Notes: a model not told the origin generated them from the sequence alone. Shown: positions 9,711 through 18,619, numbered from the stretch's first letter. The stretch: 64,000 nucleotides of DNA from Paraplanobispora siamensis (GCF_016863175.1 NZ_BOOJ01000024.1:62001-126000), one strand, 5' to 3'. Program-made: numbers and translations.

Positions 9711-9792
9711 CCCGCCCGTCCCCGGCCGGCCCGTCCGCTGTTTCCGACCGGCCGGCCCGTCCGTGCCCGGTTCCGCGATGCGGTTCAGCGGT

Positions 9793-10500
9793 TCAGCGGT
9801 TCATCATGTCGCGCATGACGGCGTAGCAGTAGTCGCGGCGGATGTCGCGGAACGTCGCGCACGGGTCGGGGACGCCCGGCCGCAGGCCTCCGGATCCGGA
9901 CCGCGGAGCGACCGGCATGGGACGCGGGCGGGGCAGGGGCAGGCCCCAGACCTCGGGCCTGCGCGGTGCGCCGGTTTTGCGCGGTGCGCGCCGTGCGCCG
10001 GGCCCGTCGTCCCTCCCGGACCTACGGGCCGCGCCGTTGCCCCGTCCTGACGCGTCCGCTGCGGCGGGCGGCGGGTGCGGGGAGCGATCCCGAAGACCCG
10101 GGGGTACGGCGCGCGAGAGCGGTTCGCGCCCGGGAGGGCCGGGCATCCGCAGGGTCCAGCGGAGGTCGGGGGAGTCCTGCCCGGAGGGCGAGGGGACGGG
10201 CGAGCTCCAGACGGAGCCGTGCGGCACGGGCCCGTCCCCGGCGGAATCCTCTTTCGGCGCGGGACCCCGTCCGGACGAGAGGCCCCTCTCGGCGAGCAGG
10301 TCCTGCCCGGCCGCGGAATCCCTCGCGAGGGAGGGGGCCTTCCCGGCGGGAGGGTGCTCTTCGGGCGCGGCGGAGGGGGTGAACGGGGACGGTCCGGGGT
10401 GGCCGCCCGCCGCCATGAGCAGGCCCAGACCGGTGCTGATCAGGGCGCCGAATAGGACATAGGCCCTGAAATCTCCCGCTAGCCTCTTAATGGATGACAA
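9793..10500 (-). CDS. Proline-rich single-pass membrane protein, function unknown
   Basis: 235 codons from a TTG at 10500 with AGAGGA eight bases upstream. The N-terminus has one membrane segment (about residues 14-31). Residues about 35-205 are a Pro/Gly/Arg/Ser-rich linker without recognisable fold. The last 22 residues (PCATFRDIRRDYCYAVMRDMM) look conserved and ordered, with two cysteines that could pair. Its start lies 111 bases from the start of the divergent acidic membrane protein, so the two may be coregulated. The coding call rests on the start, the membrane segment and the structured tail. No family recognised. Confidence 0.55.
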   Translation of the reverse strand: MSSIKRLAGDFRAYVLFGALISTGLGLLMAAGGHPGPSPFTPSAAPEEHPPAGKAPSLARDSAAGQDLLAERGLSSGRGPAPKEDSAGDGPVPHGSVWSSPVPSPSGQDSPDLRWTLRMPGPPGREPLSRAVPPGLRDRSPHPPPAAADASGRGNGAARRSGRDDGPGARRAPRKTGAPRRPEVWGLPLPRPRPMPVAPRSGSGGLRPGVPDPCATFRDIRRDYCYAVMRDMMNR

Positions 10501-10611
10501 GTCGTGATTCCTCTGTGATTGCTATGCGAGGCATTGACTGCTGTGGCTAGTGTGGTCCGACACCCTCGGAAGCTGCGGAGGTTTCCAACGAAAACCCAGG
10601 GAGTTGTCCCT

Positions 10612-11199
10612 ATGCACGCCCCCTCCTCTTCCGGCCGTACCGAGCCGCCGGGAGAACCCGAAATCCTCACCGGTCCCGCCGGTGACCCCTCCCCCCGGCG
10701 GAAGCCCGGCCCGGCCATGGTCGTCGCCTCCGCCCTCGTCGCCGCCGCGGTGGGCGCGGGCTCCGTCTTCGCCTTCGTCCACTTCACCGGCGACGATCGC
10801 GACCCCTCACCGGCGCCGGGAGTGTCCGGCGCCCCGCAGAACCCCGGACCGGACCAGGCGGCCGACGGCCCCGCCGAGAGCGGCGACCCCGCCGTCTCCG
10901 ACCCCGACAACGTCACCTCCGGAGCCGACGGCGCCGAGGGATCGGACGGATCCGACGGGTCCGGCGACGGGAACGGCGGGAACGACGGGAACCGGGAGAG
11001 CAACGGTTCGGGCACCGACCCGGCCGAATCCGGCTCCGATTCCGGCTCCGATTCCGGCTCCGGTGACAGGACCGACTCCTCGTCCTCCGGCGGCGGGGAC
11101 GACGTCAAGGCGCCGCCGCTCGAAGACGGCGCCGTCGACCCCCGCGCGGACGGCGAGCCGGGCTTCGTCCCGCCCAAGGGCCCGATCGGCGGCTACTGA
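10612..11199 (+). CDS. Membrane-anchored acidic Ser/Gly/Asp-rich protein, function unknown
   Basis: 195 residues from the ATG at 10612, with GGGAG nine bases upstream. A basic N-terminus (RRKPG) leads into one membrane helix (about residues 37-57), giving an inside-to-outside anchor. The outer part is a low-complexity chain of Gly, Ser, Asp and Asn, including a 12-bp DNA unit repeated three times at 11026-11061, and ends in GFVPPKGPIGGY. The acidic disordered tail resembles wall-spanning linkers. No catalytic domain and no family recognised. Divergent from the proline-rich membrane protein. Confidence 0.65.
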   Translation: MHAPSSSGRTEPPGEPEILTGPAGDPSPRRKPGPAMVVASALVAAAVGAGSVFAFVHFTGDDRDPSPAPGVSGAPQNPGPDQAADGPAESGDPAVSDPDNVTSGADGAEGSDGSDGSGDGNGGNDGNRESNGSGTDPAESGSDSGSDSGSGDRTDSSSSGGGDDVKAPPLEDGAVDPRADGEPGFVPPKGPIGGY

Positions 11200-11270
11200 C
11201 GCCCCGTCCCGGCGTCTGACCGATGCTCGCCGACATCTTGCCCCGGCATCTGAGCGCCGGTCGCCGACGT

Positions 11271-11300
11271 CCCCTCCCGGGGCCTGGCCGGCGGGAGGGG
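11271..11300 (+). terminator. 9-bp inverted repeat before the LigB-like gene
   Basis: CCCCTCCCG (11271-11279) and CGGGAGGGG (11292-11300) pair perfectly. It lies 72 bases after the acidic membrane protein and three bases before the TAGGCT -10 of the next gene. It may terminate the first or act as an operator for the second. Confidence 0.4.
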
Positions 11301-11303
11301 TAC

Positions 11304-11309
11304 TAGGCT
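11304..11309 (+). promoter_or_regulatory. Probable -10 of a leaderless promoter (LigB-like gene)
   Basis: TAGGCT fits the TANNNT consensus and is followed by six bases and then the GTG start. There is no ribosome binding site, so the mRNA probably starts at the GTG. Confidence 0.5.
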
Positions 11310-11315
11310 TGCGGC

Positions 11316-12014
11316 GTGCTTGTCGCCGCCGCCGTGTGCCCCCATCCTCCGCTGATGGCCCCCGAGCTGGCCGGTGCCGCCGCGGGCGAGCTCGACGGGC
11401 TCCGCGCGGCCTGCGCCGCCGCGGCGGGCAGCCTGGCGGAGGCGGAGCCCGACGTGCTGGCAGTGGTCGGCGGCGCGCAGGAGGGCGGCGGTTACGGGCC
11501 GGACGCCGCGGGGAGCCTGGCGCCCTGGGGGGTGGACGTGCGCTACGGCGACGGCGCCCCCGTCCTGCCGCTCTCGCTCGTGATCGGCCGCCGGATCCTC
11601 GACGGCGGCGGCCTGACCGCCTCCGGCGGGTTCCACGCGGTGCCCTTCGGCGCCTCCCCGCAGGAGTGCGCGGAGCTGGGCGCGCGCCTGGCGGGCGCGG
11701 CCGGGCGGGTGGCCGTGCTGGTCATGGCCGACGGCTCGGCCTGCCTGACCGAGAAGTCCCCGGGCTATCTCGACCCCCGCGCGCAGCCGTACAACGCGGC
11801 GATCGTCCGCGCGCTCGGCCGGGGCGAGGTCCCCGACCTCGATCCGCGGGAGGCGGAGGAGCTCGGGGTCGCCGGCCGCGCCGCGCTGCAGGTCCTCGCC
11901 GCCGCGGCGGCGGGCGGCGGGCCGCTCGACGGCGAGATCCTCTACGACGACGCCCCCTACGGGGTGGGCTACTTCGTGGCGCGCCTGGGGACGGGCACGC
12001 GCGCCAGGTCCTGA
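11316..12014 (+). CDS. LigB-like class III extradiol dioxygenase-fold protein
   Basis: 232 residues. The opening [16 protein letters not shown] carries the HPP signature of the class III extradiol dioxygenase subunit B / MEMO superfamily, whose members bind a metal through conserved His residues. This branch is common next to miaA-dapF in actinobacteria, but its reaction is unknown to me, and the usual downstream His ligands are not all evident, so it may not be a ring-cleaving enzyme. The GTG start is supported by the homology beginning at once and by TAGGCT six bases upstream. Its 3' end overlaps the convergent tRNase Z gene by 46 bases. Confidence 0.75.
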   Translation: MLVAAAVCPHPPLMAPELAGAAAGELDGLRAACAAAAGSLAEAEPDVLAVVGGAQEGGGYGPDAAGSLAPWGVDVRYGDGAPVLPLSLVIGRRILDGGGLTASGGFHAVPFGASPQECAELGARLAGAAGRVAVLVMADGSACLTEKSPGYLDPRAQPYNAAIVRALGRGEVPDLDPREAEELGVAGRAALQVLAAAAAGGGPLDGEILYDDAPYGVGYFVARLGTGTRARS

Positions 12015-12898
12015 GCGAGGACGACGTCCCCGTCGAAGGCCCGGCGGGCCTCTTCGAGGAAGCGGGGCTCCTCGGCGGCGCCGTAGCGTTCGGAGACGTG
12101 GGTCAGGACCAGGCGGCGGACCCCGCACTCCGCCGCGACCCGGCCGGCCTGGGCCGCGGTGAGGTGCCCGTACGCCTCGGCCAGCTTCGCCTCCTCCGAC
12201 AGGAACGTCGACTCGATCACCAGCAGGTCCACCCCCTCGGCGAGGGCGAACACTCCGTCGCAGAGCCGGGTGTCCATGACGAAGGCGGCGCTCTGGCCGG
12301 GACGGGGCTCGCTGCAGTCCTCCAGGCGGACGACCGACCCGTCGGGCGCGGTCACCGTCCCCTCGCGCTGGAGCCGGCTGATCATGGCTCCTTCGACGCC
12401 GCGCTCCCGCAGCTCCTCGGGGATCATGCGGCGGCCGTCCGGCTCGTCGACGCGGTAGCCGTACGCCTCGACGGGATGGGAGAGCGGGCGGGCGGTGAGG
12501 GTCACCGGGCCGGCGTCGAGGGTCGTGACCTCGCCGGAGACGGGGCACTCGGAGATCACCGAGGTGTCGGCGAAGACGGAGGCGTGCCGCAGGCGGCGCC
12601 AGTAGGTCTCGCCGACGGCCGGGTAGGCGGCCCGGACCGGATGGGCGACGCCGTCCCTGGCGATGCGCTGGACGATTCCGGGCACGCCGAGGCAGTGGTC
12701 GCCGTGGAAGTGGGTGACGCAGATCCAGGTGACGTCGTGGGAGCCGACGCCCGCGTGGGTCATCTGGCGCTGGGTTCCCTCACCGGGGTCGAACAGGAAG
12801 CCCTGACCATCCCATAGCAGGAGATATCCATTGTGGTTACGGTGGCGGGTAGGGACCGCGCTGGAGGTGCCGAGGACGACGAGCTCACGAAGGGACAC
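11969..12898 (-). CDS. rnz: Ribonuclease Z (tRNase Z), MBL-fold
   Basis: Endonuclease that trims tRNA 3' trailers. 309 residues from the GTG at 12898; the frame extends further upstream, but homology starts at [16 protein letters not shown]. The metallo-beta-lactamase motif HFHGDH is at residues 63-68 (His63, His65, Asp67, His68), and the C-terminal HVSERY histidine is present. Its start codon lies seven bases from the start of the divergent alkyltransferase gene, and its TAGCAT -10 covers that ATG. The 3' end overlaps the LigB-like gene by 46 bases, so it is tightly boxed in on both sides. Confidence 0.9.
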   Translation of the reverse strand: MSLRELVVLGTSSAVPTRHRNHNGYLLLWDGQGFLFDPGEGTQRQMTHAGVGSHDVTWICVTHFHGDHCLGVPGIVQRIARDGVAHPVRAAYPAVGETYWRRLRHASVFADTSVISECPVSGEVTTLDAGPVTLTARPLSHPVEAYGYRVDEPDGRRMIPEELRERGVEGAMISRLQREGTVTAPDGSVVRLEDCSEPRPGQSAAFVMDTRLCDGVFALAEGVDLLVIESTFLSEEAKLAEAYGHLTAAQAGRVAAECGVRRLVLTHVSERYGAAEEPRFLEEARRAFDGDVVLAQDLARVPVPRRATK

Positions 12899-12905
12899 AG
12901 GTCCA

Positions 12906-12911
12906 ATGCTA
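12906..12911 (-). promoter_or_regulatory. Probable leaderless -10 for rnz, overlapping the ogt start codon
   Basis: Reverse-strand TAGCAT is followed by seven bases and the rnz GTG. The same six base pairs hold the ATG of the divergent alkyltransferase gene, so RNA polymerase bound for rnz would cover the neighbouring start region. Confidence 0.45.
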
Positions 12912-13430
12912 GGAACCGTGGCGTTCGGGAGCCTGCCGACACCCCTGGGGGAGATGACGGTGGCCGTCACCGAGGACGGGGTGGCGGGCCTGGGCTGGGG
13001 CGGCAGGCGGTGGCTCGCCGAGCGGCTGGCGGAGGAGAGCCTGTCCGAGGTGGACGACCCCGCGCGCACGGCCCCGGTGCTCGCGGAGCTGGCCGACTAC
13101 TACGCCGAGCGGCTGAAGGCCTTCTCCGTCCCGGTGGACTGGCGGCTGACCACGCCGATGCAGCGCAGGGTGCTCGGCACGCTGTACGAGACGGTCCCCT
13201 ACGGAGAGGTCGTGACCTACGGCGAGCTGGCCGCCCGCAGCGGGACGGGGATCCCGGCCCGGGCGATCGGGTCGATCATGGGGGCCAACCCCATCCCGGT
13301 CATCGTGCCCTGCCACCGGGTGGTCGCGAGCAACGGCCTGGGCGGGTTCAGCGGGGGGACGGGCGTGGAGTCCAAGCGCTGGCTGCTGACCCTGGAGGGA
13401 TACCTGCAGCCGATGCTCGACTGGGGCTGA
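12906..13430 (+). CDS. ogt: Methylated-DNA--[protein]-cysteine S-methyltransferase
   Basis: Suicide repair protein that moves alkyl groups from O6-alkylguanine to its own cysteine. 174 residues from the ATG at 12906. The active-site motif VPCHRVV has the acceptor Cys136, with the helix-turn-helix recognition segment [13 protein letters not shown] before it and the family phrase [13 protein letters not shown]. The N-terminal domain is short, as in Ogt-type proteins. Upstream bases AAGGGA and ACAGG could serve as weak ribosome binding sites. Confidence 0.92.
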   Translation: MLGTVAFGSLPTPLGEMTVAVTEDGVAGLGWGGRRWLAERLAEESLSEVDDPARTAPVLAELADYYAERLKAFSVPVDWRLTTPMQRRVLGTLYETVPYGEVVTYGELAARSGTGIPARAIGSIMGANPIPVIVPCHRVVASNGLGGFSGGTGVESKRWLLTLEGYLQPMLDWG

Positions 13431-13474
13431 CCCGTGCTCGACCGGGGCTGACCCGGCGGGGGTCCGCGGGCTGG

Positions 13475-13480
13475 GAGACT
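13475..13480 (+). promoter_or_regulatory. Probable -10 of a leaderless miaA promoter
   Basis: GAGACT followed by seven bases and the GTG of miaA. It differs from TANNNT only in the first base. No ribosome binding site precedes the GTG. Confidence 0.35.
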
Positions 13481-13487
13481 GGTCGGC

Positions 13488-14417
13488 GTGCCTGAGCTAC
13501 CCGTCATCGCCGTCGTCGGCCCCACCGCGGCCGGCAAGTCCGACCTGGCCGTGGACCTCGCCCTCGAACTGGGCGGGGAGGTCGTCAACACCGACTCCAT
13601 GCAGCTGTACCGGGGCATGGACATCGGTACGGCGAAGCTGACGACGGCCGAGCGGCGCGGCGTCCCGCACCACCTGCTGGACATCTGGGACGTGCGCAGG
13701 ACCGCGAGCGTGGCCGAGTACCAGGCGCTGGTCCGGCCGCTGATGGACGACCTGCGGGCCAGGGGGGTGGTGCCGATCCTGGTGGGCGGGTCGGGCCTCT
13801 ACGTGCGGGCCGCGCTCGACAACCTGGAGTTCCCCGGCACGGACCCGCAGATCCGGGCCCGCCTGGAGGGCGAGCTCGACCTGCACGGCCCGGTCCCGCT
13901 GTACAAGCGGCTCCGTGAGCTCGACCCCCGGGCGGCCGAGTCGATCCTGCCCGGCAACGGCCGCAGGATCGTGCGCGCGCTGGAGGTCATCGAGCTGACC
14001 GGCCGGCCGTTCTCGGCCACGATGCCCTCCTACGACGCGGTCTACGACAGCGTGCAGCTGGGCGTGGAGGTGCCCCGGGACGTGCTCGACGAGCGGATCG
14101 CCCTGCGGGTGGAGCGCATGTGGGAGGCCGGGCTGGTCCAGGAGGTGCGCGAACTGGCCGAGCAGGGCCTGGCCGAGGGCCTCACGGCCAGCCGCGCCCT
14201 GGGCTACGCGCAGGTCCTGCGCTTCCTGTCGGGGGAGTGGACCGAGCAGCAGGCCAAGGAGGAGACGATCCGCGCGACCCGCAGGTTCGTCCGCCGCCAG
14301 GAGTCCTGGTTCCGCCGCGACCCCCGCATCACCTGGCTCCCCCAGCAGGCCCCCGACCTCCTGCGACGGGCCCTGGCCGAAATCCATAACGGGACATCTG
14401 TGAGGAGGCGCCGGTGA
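13488..14417 (+). CDS. miaA: tRNA dimethylallyltransferase MiaA
   Basis: Transfers a dimethylallyl group from DMAPP to N6 of A37 in tRNAs reading UNN codons, producing the substrate of MiaB. 309 residues, complete. The P-loop GPTAAGKS is at 11-18, followed by [15 protein letters not shown] and the [11 protein letters not shown] segment. The GTG start directly precedes the P-loop region as in the family. Confidence 0.95.
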   Translation: MPELPVIAVVGPTAAGKSDLAVDLALELGGEVVNTDSMQLYRGMDIGTAKLTTAERRGVPHHLLDIWDVRRTASVAEYQALVRPLMDDLRARGVVPILVGGSGLYVRAALDNLEFPGTDPQIRARLEGELDLHGPVPLYKRLRELDPRAAESILPGNGRRIVRALEVIELTGRPFSATMPSYDAVYDSVQLGVEVPRDVLDERIALRVERMWEAGLVQEVRELAEQGLAEGLTASRALGYAQVLRFLSGEWTEQQAKEETIRATRRFVRRQESWFRRDPRITWLPQQAPDLLRRALAEIHNGTSVRRRR

Positions 14418-14490
14418 ACCAACGGAGGAACGCCCGCAGCGAAGCGAGGCCGTGACGAGGGCGGGAACCGGATCAAGCCGGCTCCGAGCC

Positions 14491-14508
14491 GCGACGCGTC
14501 AGCGTCGC
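14491..14508 (+). terminator. Short hairpin after miaA
   Basis: GCGACGC and GCGTCGC pair over 7 bp around a GTCA loop, 74 bases past the miaA stop and just before the dapF promoter. A weak terminator candidate. Confidence 0.35.
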
Positions 14509-14520
14509 AATCAACACGGC

Positions 14521-14526
14521 CATAAT
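14521..14526 (+). promoter_or_regulatory. Probable -10 of a leaderless dapF promoter
   Basis: CATAAT, unusually AT-rich for this window, is followed by six bases and the dapF ATG with no Shine-Dalgarno sequence between. Confidence 0.5.
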
Positions 14527-14532
14527 TGACTT

Positions 14533-15339
14533 ATGCGCTTCGTCAAGGGTCACGGCACCGAGAACGACTTCGTCATCATTCCCGACGTGGACGGGGAGCT
14601 GGAGCTGTCCGGCGCGCTCGTGGCCGCGTTGTGCGACCGCAGGGCCGGGATCGGCGGGGACGGGGTGCTGCGCGTGGTGCGGACCAAGCTCAGCCCGGAG
14701 GTGGCCGATCAGGCGGACGAGGCCGAGTGGTTCATGGACTACCGCAACTCCGACGGCAGCGTGGCCGAGATGTGCGGCAACGGGACGCGCGTCTTCGCCC
14801 GCTATCTCGTGGACTCCGGGCTGGCCGGGGCGGGTGAGTTCGCCGTGGCGACGCGGGGTGGGATCAAGCGGGTAAGGCTGGCGGAGACCGGTGACGTGAC
14901 CGTCGACATGGGCATGCCCCGGGTGCTGGGCGAGAGCAGTACGACCGTCTCGGGCAAGGAGTACGTTGGGCTCCGCGTCGACATGGGCAACCCGCACCTG
15001 GCCTGCGTCATCGGCGACCCGGTGGCCGGGCTCGACCTGACCCGGCAGCCCGGGTTCGACCCGGCGGCCTTCCCGCACGGAGTGAACGTCGAGCTGCTCA
15101 ACGCGGTCGGCCCGCGCCGGGTCGTGATGCGGGTCTTCGAGCGGGGCTCGGGCGAGACGCGCTCGTGCGGCACCGGCTCGGTCGCCTCGGCCGTGGCCGC
15201 CGCGCGCCTGGCGGGCGAGACGACCGGCACCTGGGAGGTCGAGGTCCTCGGCGGCACCGTGACCGTCACCCTCGACGAGCGGACCAGCTACCTGTCCGGT
15301 CCGGCCGTCCTCGTCGCCTCGGGCGAGGTCGACCTCTGA
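14533..15339 (+). CDS. dapF: Diaminopimelate epimerase
   Basis: Interconverts LL- and meso-diaminopimelate for lysine and peptidoglycan synthesis. 268 residues, normal length. The two catalytic cysteines are present: Cys81 in MCGNGTR and Cys212 in SCGTGS. The N-terminal KGHGTENDF segment is intact. Start supported by homology and by the leaderless promoter signature. In streptomycetes dapF lies close to hflX; here hflX is 45 kb away. Confidence 0.96.
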   Translation: MRFVKGHGTENDFVIIPDVDGELELSGALVAALCDRRAGIGGDGVLRVVRTKLSPEVADQADEAEWFMDYRNSDGSVAEMCGNGTRVFARYLVDSGLAGAGEFAVATRGGIKRVRLAETGDVTVDMGMPRVLGESSTTVSGKEYVGLRVDMGNPHLACVIGDPVAGLDLTRQPGFDPAAFPHGVNVELLNAVGPRRVVMRVFERGSGETRSCGTGSVASAVAAARLAGETTGTWEVEVLGGTVTVTLDERTSYLSGPAVLVASGEVDL

Positions 15340-15414
15340 GGCGGGTACGGCTTGCCGAAGATTGTTCTGTGGGCAATGCTGGGTTCCTCAGATAGACCGA
15401 GAGGAAGGGTCGGC

Positions 15415-16164
15415 ATGACGGACGCACAGGCGACGGCGGCGGCGGTCAAGGGGAGAATCGGCGTTCTCGGCGGCGGGTTCATGATCTCGCGCGAGGCCAA
15501 GGCATTGTGCGAGAGCACGGGCCTCGGTGCGCGGGCGCTGTACTTCCGCGGGCGGTGCGGGGTGCTCGGGGAGGTCGACGCGGACGTGGTCCTGGCGGCC
15601 ACGGTCTTCTTCCCCGCCGAGCACGTCAGGGAGAACTGGGAGGCGGGCAGGAGCCTGCCGGTCGACAAGGCGGTCGAGCTCTACGCGGGCGCCTGCCACG
15701 ACTGGGGCCGGCGCAGGCTCGGCGGGTTCGACGGGGCCGCGCGCCTGGCCGAGCTGCTGGAGCCGGTGGTGGACAACGCCGACGTGCTGGGCGCCCCGAT
15801 CTTCGCCGGATGGCGGAGCGTGCCGCTGCCCGGCGACGCCCCCGCCCGGCTCGCCCAGCTGATGCACCTGGTCCGCGAGCTGCGCGGCGGCCTGCACGCG
15901 GTGGCCGTGCTGGCCGCAGGCCTGTCGCCGCTGGAGGCCACGCTCCTGGCCGCGCACGACGGCACCCCGCTCGGCCGGTCCTCGGGCGAGACCATGGCGC
16001 GCTTCTTCGAGTGGCCGGAGCCGTACCCGGCGCCAGGCCCGGAGCGGGTCGCGTTGCGGGCCGAGGCCGAGGAGCTGACCGACCGGCTGATGGCCCCCGC
16101 CTTCTCGGCGCTGGACGATCGGGAGTCCGCGGAGCTGGTGGAACTCGTGGGCCGCGCGGGGTAG
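15415..16164 (+). CDS. SCO6745-family-like helical protein
   Basis: 249 residues from the ATG at 15415, which has GAGGAAGG eight bases upstream. The pattern (R-x-CGVLG-x-VDADVVLAATVFF, then GAPIFAGWRSVPLP, then HLVRELRGGLHAVAVLAAGLSPLEA) resembles the actinobacterial SCO6745 family of all-helical proteins, whose function is unknown. No catalytic motif or membrane segment is visible. It follows dapF by 75 bases and precedes the TPR protein by 51, so the three may be cotranscribed. The family assignment is from memory of its phrases. Confidence 0.55.
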   Translation: MTDAQATAAAVKGRIGVLGGGFMISREAKALCESTGLGARALYFRGRCGVLGEVDADVVLAATVFFPAEHVRENWEAGRSLPVDKAVELYAGACHDWGRRRLGGFDGAARLAELLEPVVDNADVLGAPIFAGWRSVPLPGDAPARLAQLMHLVRELRGGLHAVAVLAAGLSPLEATLLAAHDGTPLGRSSGETMARFFEWPEPYPAPGPERVALRAEAEELTDRLMAPAFSALDDRESAELVELVGRAG

Positions 16165-16215
16165 GAGGGCCGGGCCGTTTGGGGCATCCTCCCCGACCTG
16201 GCAGACTGGCGTGCC

Positions 16216-18492
16216 ATGGACGTGGACATCTGGGCCTGGGTCGGAGAGACCCAGCGGCAACTGCACGAAGCCGGGAACACCGGGCTGGCGATGGCGATCG
16301 GCGACGTGCCCGCCCAGGCCCTGGAGGGCCGTTACTCCCAGCTCGACGTGATGGCGCCGGCCATCGCGCAGCAGGCGGAGAACCTGGGGCAGCCCTGGCT
16401 CGAGTTCTACGCCCGCTACTGGCACCTGGTCGGGCGGATCGGCGACCGCGCCCAGGGCGTGGTCGCCCTCGACGACGCGCGGACCCTGGTGGAGTTCGCC
16501 GGGCGCGAGGACGTGCGCGACTGCCCGGCCGCCCCGGGCGCCGTGCTGGCGCTCGCGGTGACCCAGGCCAACACCGACGGCCCGGGCTACGCGGCCGAGC
16601 GGCTGCAGGCCCTGACCGCCGCCCAGGTGGAGGTGTCCTCCCCGGCCTTCTCCGCCTTCGCCGAGCAGCGCGTCGCCGCGCTGGTCGACGCCGGCCGGTT
16701 CGAGGAGGCCGTCGCGCACGCCGAGTCCGCGGTGGCGGAGCTGGGCGCCGCGGGCCGCGAGGCGAGCTGGGAGCTGGGGGCGGCCTCCGCCCGCGCGCTG
16801 CTCACCGCCGGCCGGTCGCAGGACGCGCTCACCGCGCTGGAGGCCGCGACCGGCTTCAAGCCCGACGACCCGGTGGCCAAGGAGCGCCGCGAGGGCGTGC
16901 TGCGCGCGCTCGTGCTCGCCACCCTCAACCGCGTGCCCGAGGCCGTGGAGGCCCTGCCCGACCTCGACGTGGTCGGCGACCACCCCCGCGACTGGGTCGA
17001 GTGGGCGCGCGCCGTGCGCCTGCTCGCCGAGTCCGCGCAGATCACCAACAGCTGGCAGCTCGGCCGGGTCCTCAAGCAGTGGATCGACTACTTCGCCGTG
17101 ATGGGCGCCTACCGGGCGCGGGCCCAGCTCGCTCTCATCGCCGGTGACCTGGCCGTCAGCCGCAAGGGCGTCTGGCAGGCCCGCATGCTGGCCGACCTCG
17201 CCGAGTCCACCTCGGGCGAGCTCAAGAGCGACGCCGGGATCACCGAGCGCATCGCCGCCCTGCGCGTGGCCGCCGACAACGCGACCGTGCCGGACTCCCC
17301 CGGCCCGCGGGAGGAGCTCGTCGGCTACTTCGACGCGGCCGACGGCTTCAACGCCGACCCCGAGCGCTGGGTGGGCTGGCTGGCCCCGCTGTCCGGGCAG
17401 GACATCGAGGCCACCCGCCGCCACACGACCACGCTCGGCTTCCTCGGCTACCCGGCCAGGGGCGCCGACATCTACTGGACCATGCTGGTGGACTCCGGCG
17501 ACATCGCGACCGCCGACGAGCAGGACATCTCCTACCTGACCGGCCTGCTGATCGAGGCGCGTCAGGACGAGCGGCTGGAGCAGATGGCGCAGCTGCTGCC
17601 CGAAGCCCAGCGTCACCTGGCGCTCGGCCGCCTCTACCGCGCCCGGGAGCGCTGGGAGCAGGCCGCGGCCGAGGGTGAGGCGGCCGTCGCCGCGGGCGCG
17701 GGCATCGAGGCGCGCCGCCTGTGGGCCACGGCCGTCCAGCAGAGCGACGACAACGCCAGGGGCGCGTCGATCCTGCGCGAGGTCCTCGACTCCGACGAGA
17801 TCGAGGCGGAGGACGTCTGGCGGATGATCACGATGGCGACCGCCGCCGAGGACTGGGAGACCGTCCGCGCCGGAGCCGCCAAGATCGGCATGCCGCTGCA
17901 GTCGAGCGAGGGGCCGATCGAGGAGGAGATGGGCCTGGTGCGCATCATCCTGCCCGCCCCCGACGGCAGCCAGCGCTCGATCGTCGGCGTGCGCACCGGC
18001 CCGGCCACGGCGCGCCTGGCCATCCCGCAGCCTCCCGGCATGGGTTACAACGCCGGTGACGTGGTCGTCTTCGACCCGGCGCTGCTGGAGCCCATCCCGG
18101 AGAGCCCGGAGGAGCAGGAGGGCTTCATCCCGCCGTTCGCGGCGGTCAGCATGCTGCGCCCCGGCGGCTACACGAGCTGGTTCTTCGACGGCGCGGCGCC
18201 CAGCGAGGCCGACTGGACCGAGTTCAACGAGGTCATGGTCGAGCGCGGCTGGCCGATGTGGGTCTACAGCGACGACAACTACACCGTGACGCACCCGACC
18301 ACGGGCGAGTCGCTTCCCGGCGTGTTCGGCTGGATCGCGATCCCGCCGGAGGTCTCCCCGGTCGAGCTGGACGCGGTGCTCGACGACGCGACCGAGCGCT
18401 GGGTGCACCCGCTGGCCTGGCTCGACCTGGCCAAGAGCGTGGACATCGAGGTCGAGCGGCACGAGCGCATCACCAAGGAGTACGGCCTCTGA
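16216..18492 (+). CDS. Large TPR-repeat protein, function unknown
   Basis: 758 residues, soluble, Ala-rich. Residues about 1-570 are paired helices typical of tetratricopeptide repeats (recurring A-x(3)-G-x(2)-E-x-A-x(2)-A patterns such as AGRFEEAVAHAESAVAEL and ARERWEQAAAEGEAAVAAG). The last ~170 residues are different: a Trp- and Tyr-rich alpha/beta segment with GGYTSWFFDGAAPSEADW, ending in ITKEYGL. No enzyme motif. CAGACT lies eight bases before the ATG and may be a -10. A 15-bp stepped hairpin follows at 18510-18545. A scaffold role is likely; no partner can be named. Confidence 0.75.
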   Translation: MDVDIWAWVGETQRQLHEAGNTGLAMAIGDVPAQALEGRYSQLDVMAPAIAQQAENLGQPWLEFYARYWHLVGRIGDRAQGVVALDDARTLVEFAGREDVRDCPAAPGAVLALAVTQANTDGPGYAAERLQALTAAQVEVSSPAFSAFAEQRVAALVDAGRFEEAVAHAESAVAELGAAGREASWELGAASARALLTAGRSQDALTALEAATGFKPDDPVAKERREGVLRALVLATLNRVPEAVEALPDLDVVGDHPRDWVEWARAVRLLAESAQITNSWQLGRVLKQWIDYFAVMGAYRARAQLALIAGDLAVSRKGVWQARMLADLAESTSGELKSDAGITERIAALRVAADNATVPDSPGPREELVGYFDAADGFNADPERWVGWLAPLSGQDIEATRRHTTTLGFLGYPARGADIYWTMLVDSGDIATADEQDISYLTGLLIEARQDERLEQMAQLLPEAQRHLALGRLYRARERWEQAAAEGEAAVAAGAGIEARRLWATAVQQSDDNARGASILREVLDSDEIEAEDVWRMITMATAAEDWETVRAGAAKIGMPLQSSEGPIEEEMGLVRIILPAPDGSQRSIVGVRTGPATARLAIPQPPGMGYNAGDVVVFDPALLEPIPESPEEQEGFIPPFAAVSMLRPGGYTSWFFDGAAPSEADWTEFNEVMVERGWPMWVYSDDNYTVTHPTTGESLPGVFGWIAIPPEVSPVELDAVLDDATERWVHPLAWLDLAKSVDIEVERHERITKEYGL

Positions 18493-18509
18493 ACGACCGG
18501 TGAGGCACG

Positions 18510-18545
18510 CGGCCCCGCGGTACGGCACACGCCGCCGCGGGGCCG
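18510..18545 (+). terminator. Hairpin terminator after the TPR gene
   Basis: An 11-bp perfect stem (18510-18520 with 18535-18545) continues, after a 2-base bulge, into 4 bp closed by an ACAC loop. It starts 18 bases past the TPR stop codon. No U-run. Confidence 0.6.
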
Positions 18546-18619
18546 TCCCGTTCCGCGGCACGCGCTTTCGTTCCGCGGCGCCGTACCGGTTGGTGGGGGC
18601 TCTGCCGGCGGTACGGCCG

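Noticed and set aside
9722-9763. 16-bp perfect direct repeat after miaB
   Set aside because: Short, pure C/G-rich sequence, 10 bp apart, easily formed by slippage; no att-site or mobile gene nearby.
15388-18561. 1057-codon open frame on the reverse strand
   Set aside because: It is antisense to three well-supported forward genes and has the His/Gly/Arg/Asp-rich composition of a GC-bias shadow frame, with no domain.
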